Below, piece after piece: positions 22,934-27,161 of a stretch of 27,161 bases of DNA. Under the pieces are notes generated by a model, which saw only the letters and a program-made list of their open reading frames with translations, had not been told where the DNA came from and did not search any database. A program made the translations under genes and the position numbers. Source of the DNA: a virus. Position 1 is the first letter of the stretch. Each line of letters opens with the position of its first letter. Location: positions 1 to 27,161 of IMG/VR virus record IMGVR_UViG_3300037213_000019; one strand, 5' to 3'.

Positions 22934-24874
22934 CTACGGCTGTGTATCGTTGAGAATCCTGGCGATGATCCTCTTGGAATCCAATGGCAGAGAATCGAAC
23001 ACTTCGCTCGGCTTCTCTACAAGTTCACTCGCCAGTTCTGTACCAAACTTTGCCTTGATTGCATGTATCTTCTGACTATCGTTTACCCCCACGTGCAGCA
23101 GATCTTCTGTCAGTCTATCAGCTCCCTGCTCCCATAGCCACTCTGCTGTTTTCTCCATCCCGAACACACAAGCTACTGGGTCGACAATGAAATCATCCCA
23201 GTACTGATCTAAGCCAGTCTTAACATCGAATGCTGTGAGTTCCTGGCAGAACTGATCTGGAGAAGCACTGGCATACTTGTCCAGCATACCACTCAGTGTA
23301 TCCCTCTCCGGCGCATCATCTGCCCAGAATTGCATACGGGTACAAACAGAAGCTCGTACATCATCAGCCGGGGCAAAGTTCTTGCCAGCATACTTCCTGA
23401 TGTTGTCGGTCACGGAGATATGAAGTTCACCAGCTCTGGCTGCTAGCTTGGTGCAGTATTCTCTACGGTCCTGTGGGTGTAGGCTCTTCCCATTCTCTTC
23501 GAACCACTTGTTGGCTTCCAGCACCTCACCATAGCTGTCGATGGGGAAACGCCCTTGGCCTAGCTTCTCTAGACAGTATCGGGAGTGGGCCCTCTTCTCA
23601 AACTGTGGGGGTGGTGACTTACCAGTGATGTCTACGTACAAATTAGATCCCTCTTTTGTCTTTCCGCTCTTAATCTTGGCCTTTGCTTTGCCCTTGACAT
23701 CTGCCAGCTCTTTCCAGCTAAGGTTGTTCATATCTTTGCCGGCAGCTTCCATCCTCTCTAGCTCTTTAGCAAAGGCATCACCCTTAGTGAGGGTGTCTTT
23801 TGGACTGTTCCAAAATGCTCTCTTCTCAAGGCTAGCACTCTTCAAAGAGAACCATCCAGACGGCGGAGGTGGAGGAAACTTACCCGAGGTATCCACATGC
23901 AGTCTCTTAGCTAGCTGTGGCTGTACACTCTTCTCAAAGTCTTTCAAAGCATTGAGCTTACCAGGGGCACCCTTCATCATTGTTATTCGATCTAACAATC
24001 CGGCCCTCTTCTCATCTGTAGCCTTGAGCTGGCTATCTTCATCCGCCTCTTTGTTGGGGTTGGATTGGAGAGGCATGATAGCTGATCCAGTTAGATCTGC
24101 TGACTTCTTCTTGCCGGCCCCGAGATTGGCTTTTGCCTTACCCTTTACATCAGACAGCTCTTTCCAGCTAAGATTGTTCATATCCTTGCCAGCAGCTTCC
24201 ATCTTCTCCAGCTCTTTGGCAAAGGCATCACCCTTGCTGAGAGTATCTTTGGGGCTATTCCAAAATGCTGACTGCTTCGTCTTGCCGGGCTTTGGAAACA
24301 CTTTCTCAGCTTGGGTACGCTTGAACTTGCCATAACCCACATCCTTGGTTAATCGACTTACTCCCGCCTCGTGACCACCAGCACTACTAGCTTCTCTAGC
24401 AACTGCTGATGCCATCTGTCCGGTTTTGTGTGCTATAGATCTTCGTAGAAGATCTATTCCCTTCCTGCTGCTAGGAAGACCGGCATTACTACTAAGTATC
24501 TTTGCAAATGACTCTGCCTTAGTAGCTACCTTCTGGAGTTGCCAAGGTGGTTCTATCTGAAAAGCCTGGCAGTACTCCACTAGATTAGCTGCAGCTACCT
24601 TCTGTGCCTCTTCCGGTAGCTTGTCCTTGTTCTCCAGAAAGTATAGGGCAGAGAGGGCAGTGTTACCCTTGTCTACACAGGCAAACTTTCTTATCTTCTG
24701 ACCCTGGTCTACCATAACCAGGGCAAAGGCATCATCAGGAAGTGCAGCCAGCTTCTCCTCCGACTGATAGTCAGCTTGCCGGATATAGTCCGGAAGCTGA
24801 GCATACGCAAGTTTGGTTTTCAGGACTGTGCCTGAGGGATCGTCATAGAAGTCGATGACCGAGCCTGTTTGCAT
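22934..24874 (-). CDS. Virion-cluster protein with two internal duplications, 646 aa
   Basis: ATG 24874 follows GGGAG by six bases and lies 13 bp after the likely start of a sigma70-type transcript, so it leads the leftward head operon. A near-identical 47-aa block (AFWNSPKDTLSKGDAFAKEL onward) occurs at 203-249 and 353-399. A shorter proline-rich unit (L-x-V-D-x-S/T-GK-x-PPP) occurs at 325-336 and 412-423. Regions 63-107 and 442-488 also resemble each other (KFACVDKGNTALSALYFLEN versus RFPIDSYGEVLEANKWFEEN, each followed by an LP- or HP-containing helix), suggesting an older duplicated helical module. Cysteines are scattered. No enzyme motif is seen. A head or scaffold-linked structural role is likely from position. 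Confidence 0.8.
   Translation of the reverse strand: MQTGSVIDFYDDPSGTVLKTKLAYAQLPDYIRQADYQSEEKLAALPDDAFALVMVDQGQKIRKFACVDKGNTALSALYFLENKDKLPEEAQKVAAANLVEYCQAFQIEPPWQLQKVATKAESFAKILSSNAGLPSSRKGIDLLRRSIAHKTGQMASAVAREASSAGGHEAGVSRLTKDVGYGKFKRTQAEKVFPKPGKTKQSAFWNSPKDTLSKGDAFAKELEKMEAAGKDMNNLSWKELSDVKGKAKANLGAGKKKSADLTGSAIMPLQSNPNKEADEDSQLKATDEKRAGLLDRITMMKGAPGKLNALKDFEKSVQPQLAKRLHVDTSGKFPPPPPSGWFSLKSASLEKRAFWNSPKDTLTKGDAFAKELERMEAAGKDMNNLSWKELADVKGKAKAKIKSGKTKEGSNLYVDITGKSPPPQFEKRAHSRYCLEKLGQGRFPIDSYGEVLEANKWFEENGKSLHPQDRREYCTKLAARAGELHISVTDNIRKYAGKNFAPADDVRASVCTRMQFWADDAPERDTLSGMLDKYASASPDQFCQELTAFDVKTGLDQYWDDFIVDPVACVFGMEKTAEWLWEQGADRLTEDLLHVGVNDSQKIHAIKAKFGTELASELVEKPSEVFDSLPLDSKRIIARILNDTQP
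23678..23818 (-). repeat. 47-codon duplicated block, copy 2
   Basis: Codes for residues 353-399 of the 646-aa protein and matches the copy at 24128-24268 in nearly every amino acid (changes such as S to T, K to R, S to A) but differs at many third codon positions. The copies are 450 bp apart, exactly 150 codons. Confidence 0.92.
24128..24268 (-). repeat. 47-codon duplicated block, copy 1
   Basis: Codes for residues 203-249 of the 646-aa protein. Protein identity with the copy at 23678-23818 is much higher than DNA identity, so purifying selection has kept both copies since the duplication. Confidence 0.92.
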
Positions 24875-24893
24875 GGGTATCTCCCAGCTCTAG

Positions 24894-24923
24894 ATGATAC
24901 GGGGCACGTAGAGGGTGTGTCAA
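24894..24923 (-). promoter_or_regulatory. Sigma70-type promoter of the leftward head operon
   Basis: On the leftward strand TTGACA (24918-24923, perfect) is followed by an 18-bp spacer and TATCAT (24894-24899, 5 of 6). Predicted transcripts start near 24887, leaving a leader of only about 13 nt holding the GGGAG of the 646-aa gene. Host RNA polymerase should read it. Confidence 0.7.
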
Positions 24924-25037
24924 CCATAAGCTACCGCAGCAAAAGTACCAAAAACGCTGGGATAAGCAAAATAGTTCATACCCCTGCTAATGCCTACAGA
25001 CAAGGCTTTTGTAACCACACAACAAAAGGAGATCAAA

Positions 25038-25442
25038 TTGGGATACGCCGAGAGATTTAACCTGAACGAAACCCCAAGATGTTTCGGACATAGCGAATGC
25101 TATGACGATGATGACACCGACTGCAAAGCATGCAAGCACATGCACACCTGTAGACAAGAGGTGACTAGACTATCAGCAGCAGCCATGCCAAGAGTGGCAT
25201 CTGCTTACACTCCCTACCGGCCCTCTGTTTCTACTCCTATCCGGCCAACCTATACACCAAGCTACAGCTCGAACTATCGACATGGTAGCTATCCAGGTAC
25301 TGATGTACCCACATGGGAACCTGGTCCTATGCATGACAAAGATCCTGCGGTCACTCGCTTCTTCAAAGATGGTGCTGCTGGTGCAGCTCGAGGTCTGTTC
25401 TTTGAATTCTGGAGATTCTGGACTGTCTTCCGCCTCAAGTAA
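25038..25442 (+). CDS. Small Cys/His cluster protein, 134 aa, TTG start
   Basis: The start is TTG at 25038, six bases after AAAGGAG. The in-frame ATG at 24990 has no such site. The N-terminal 38 residues hold a Cys/His cluster: Cys15, Cys21, Cys29-x2-Cys32 and Cys38, interleaved with DDDD and His18/34/36, which suggests a zinc or Fe-S site. A Pro/Ser/Tyr-rich linker follows (PYRPSVSTPIRPTY), and the C-terminus is hydrophobic and aromatic (RGLFFEFWRFWTVFRLK), possibly membrane- or partner-binding. No family is identified. It faces divergently away from the head operon. Confidence 0.72.
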   Translation: MGYAERFNLNETPRCFGHSECYDDDDTDCKACKHMHTCRQEVTRLSAAAMPRVASAYTPYRPSVSTPIRPTYTPSYSSNYRHGSYPGTDVPTWEPGPMHDKDPAVTRFFKDGAAGAARGLFFEFWRFWTVFRLK

Positions 25443-25451
25443 TAGATCAAC

Positions 25452-25481
25452 TTGACACAGTGCAATTAGACTGAGTCTAAT
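25452..25481 (+). promoter_or_regulatory. Sigma70-type promoter overlapped by a palindrome
   Basis: TTGACA (25452-25457) and TCTAAT (25476-25481, 5 of 6) are 18 bp apart. The transcript would start near 25488, about 20 nt before the ATG at 25509, whose TTAGGAG site is in the leader. It should serve the 145-aa gene and the helicase. Confidence 0.65.
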
Positions 25482-25485
25482 TGCA
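25461..25485. promoter_or_regulatory. Perfect 25-bp palindrome, candidate operator
   Basis: Arms TGCAATTAGACT (25461-25472) and AGTCTAATTGCA (25474-25485) are exact complements around a single G. The palindrome covers most of the spacer and all of the -10 of the promoter at 25452-25481, where a dimeric repressor would block polymerase. It could also fold into a 10-bp RNA hairpin with a 5-nt loop if read from upstream. Confidence 0.65.
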
Positions 25486-25508
25486 ACGCATCAAAACTTA
25501 GGAGAAAC

Positions 25509-25946
25509 ATGCACACCAAAAAGAAGACCCTAAAAAATAGAAACGACATCACGTGGACTCCTGTACTGCGAGGTGAAACATACTGTTCCCCAGCGTGCGG
25601 TAGTGGCTGCACTAAAAGTAACTATGATCATGCCGTAAAGAAGGGTGGGGAGTTGAAGAAGCGACTTATGGGACGCAACTGGAAGATACACATCGTGGAA
25701 AATATGTGTTGGTTCTTCTATGCAACTTCTGGCCCACTACAAGTGTATGAGACAGACGGCAAGTTCTACTGTATGTGCAGTGATGAACCCAACGGGCAAA
25801 ATGGATCTTTGGTGTGGACCAGCTGCATAACACACACATTCAAAGATCCAAATGCTGCTGTGAAAGACACGCTAAATGCAGTACATAAAGCAATAGACAA
25901 ACTGATTCATGTAGAGAACCTGGCTAAACGAGCCGCCGGATTATAA
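25509..25946 (+). CDS. Small protein with CxxxCxxxC N-terminal motif, 145 aa
   Basis: ATG 25509 follows TTAGGAGAAAC, a strong site. Residues 25-35 (YCSPACGSGCT) carry three evenly spaced Cys (26, 30, 34). Two more Cys occur in YCMCSDEPN, and single ones in ENMCWFF and TSCITH. The pattern suggests a metal or disulphide-stabilised small domain followed by a helical C-terminus (KDTLNAVHKAIDKLIHVENLAKRAAGL). Similar short proteins with this start pattern occur in other phages, but I assign no function. It is likely the first gene from the palindrome-controlled promoter and is 8 bp from the helicase gene. Confidence 0.78.
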   Translation: MHTKKKTLKNRNDITWTPVLRGETYCSPACGSGCTKSNYDHAVKKGGELKKRLMGRNWKIHIVENMCWFFYATSGPLQVYETDGKFYCMCSDEPNGQNGSLVWTSCITHTFKDPNAAVKDTLNAVHKAIDKLIHVENLAKRAAGL

Positions 25947-25954
25947 GGGCACAA

Positions 25955-27161
25955 ATGACCAACCTGCATTTGATCAAGAGAGACCCTGACAAGGGTTACT
26001 TTGGTAGGCAACTGTGGATACCGAAGAAACATGTGAACGTGAGATCGATCAAGGCAGGGTTGGAATACCCTGTGATGGGGGATGAGGGTATTGCTTATCT
26101 ACAGCTCTGGGAAGAGAACGAAACTCATATCATTGTTCCCCGCGAGTTCATTCCCAGAGACCAATACCCCATCCTCTCCTTTCCTATTATTCAAACTGGC
26201 CCTACTACCTTTCCCGCAGTCAGATTCAAGAGCTGCATCCAGCTAGACAAGAAGAAACCACATCAAACAGTTCAAAGAGATGCCTTCAAGGCAATGTGTG
26301 CATCTCGTAGTGGCATACTAAATCTGAGTTGTGGTACCGGCAAGACCTGCATAGCTCTCCACCACATAGCCACAAGGAAAGTGCCAGCCCTTGTGATAGT
26401 GAACAACACCACCCTCATTGACCAATGGACCAATCAGATAAATAAGTTCCTGGAAGTGGAGGGTGGTGTGGGGTTAGCACAAGGACCACCAGATACCTGG
26501 GATTGGGAAGGTAGAGGTATAGTGCTGGCTATGATCCATTCGCTGTCCATGCGCTATGAAGAGTTGCCAGCTGGCTTTGATAGATACTTCGGGGGGATAT
26601 ACTATGATGAAACGCATCATTTGTCTGCTCCCCTATTTGTACATTCCGCACCCATGTTCTACGGAGCACGGTATGGACTGACAGCAACAGTCAACAGAGA
26701 GGATGGTCTTGAGTCCATCTATCAGTACCACATTGGGCCTGTCTTCTTCCGATATCTTATGCAAGATCTAAAGCCTCGCATCTACATCCAAGAAATACCA
26801 GTCCACGTCAACTTCCAAGATCCAGATGTCAAGAAGGAGATATCAGACTGTAGAGGTATGCCCAGCATACCCAAGCTCCGTGGGTATGTGTGCACACGAC
26901 CTGAGACAAATGAGTTCATAGCGAACAAGCTACAAGTACCCCTGCAAAAAGGACGTAAGGTACTGGCTCTCAGTCACTGTGTGGAGCAGCTGTGTGCGTT
27001 GAACGCTATGTTTCCAGACTCCGGCTTGTGCATTGGTGATGTAGCACCACATGAAAGAATCGAAACTTTGAGGCATAAGCAAATCACCTTTGGAACTCTG
27101 CAGTTAGTCAAGGAAGCCTTGGATGAAGAGACCCTAGACACCATCTTCTTCTTGACCCCGT
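25955..27161 (+). CDS. Superfamily 2 DEAH-like helicase, partial
   Basis: Starts at ATG 25955 after AAGGGCACAA and runs off the window after 402 codons. Motif I is SCGTGKT (125-131), motif II YDETH (217-221), and motif III GLTATVNREDG (241-251), where XPB-like helicases usually have TATP. A Q-motif-like PHQTVQRDAF (102-111) precedes motif I. The second RecA domain has begun near 320 (VLALSHCVEQL). The family resembles UvsW/XPB-type helicases that remodel branched DNA in phage replication and recombination. The C-terminal motifs V and VI are not in view. An N-terminal region of about 100 residues is unassigned. Confidence 0.9.
   Translation, partial: MTNLHLIKRDPDKGYFGRQLWIPKKHVNVRSIKAGLEYPVMGDEGIAYLQLWEENETHIIVPREFIPRDQYPILSFPIIQTGPTTFPAVRFKSCIQLDKKKPHQTVQRDAFKAMCASRSGILNLSCGTGKTCIALHHIATRKVPALVIVNNTTLIDQWTNQINKFLEVEGGVGLAQGPPDTWDWEGRGIVLAMIHSLSMRYEELPAGFDRYFGGIYYDETHHLSAPLFVHSAPMFYGARYGLTATVNREDGLESIYQYHIGPVFFRYLMQDLKPRIYIQEIPVHVNFQDPDVKKEISDCRGMPSIPKLRGYVCTRPETNEFIANKLQVPLQKGRKVLALSHCVEQLCALNAMFPDSGLCIGDVAPHERIETLRHKQITFGTLQLVKEALDEETLDTIFFLTP

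Noticed and set aside
22386-23075. 229-codon plus-strand open frame
   Set aside because: Antisense to the collagen-like gene and its upstream neighbour; low-complexity shadow.
23541-24335. 264-codon open frame on the plus strand
   Set aside because: It lies fully inside the 646-aa gene, mirrors its duplicated region and has no ribosome site; it is an antisense shadow.

Overview
The window is a stretch of a large tailed-phage genome (Caudoviricetes type). It has a terminase large subunit, a portal protein, a baseplate/tail spike, a collagen-like virion protein and an SF2 helicase, and almost no non-coding DNA. No host can be named from the sequence. Strong AGGAG-type ribosome binding sites, several TTG starts and two good sigma70-type promoters show only that it lives in bacteria. 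Its outstanding gene codes for a complete multisubunit-type RNA polymerase with beta and beta-prime fused in one chain, so it belongs with the phages that encode their own two-barrel polymerase.

Layout. Almost everything from 1 to 24874 reads leftward. From right to left: a 646-aa protein with an internal duplication (22934-24874), a 426-aa protein ending in Gly-X-Y triplets (21641-22921), a 288-aa unknown (20756-21622), a 280-aa Gly/Ala-rich protein (19917-20759) and the portal (15643-19920). A short rightward island of three small genes (14444-15653) meets the portal stop codon head-on. The leftward series then resumes with the fused RNA polymerase (6557-14269), spike (5319-6557), a 94-aa protein, a 671-aa protein, a 302-aa protein, a 176-aa protein and the large terminase (cut by the left edge). 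Many neighbours overlap by ATGA or TGATG, or are spaced only by a ribosome binding site. The right end (25038-27161) reads rightward: two small Cys-rich proteins and a DEAH-like helicase cut by the right edge.

Three inteins with LAGLIDADG endonuclease motifs sit in two genes: one in the polymerase, immediately after the third aspartate of the catalytic NADFDGD motif, and two in the portal. The polymerase intein has atypical splice residues (Ser1, C-terminal Trp-Asp, Cys+1). Both transcription by the phage enzyme and portal assembly should therefore depend on protein splicing.

How it may work together (inference): host polymerase reads the TTGACA-18-TATCAT promoter at 24894-24923 into the head genes, and TTGACA-18-TCTAAT at 25452-25481 into the rightward genes. 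The second promoter is overlaid by a perfect 25-bp palindrome, which looks like an operator. The phage polymerase lies among virion genes and its stop overlaps the spike start, which fits a late or virion-packaged enzyme, but the sequence does not prove this.
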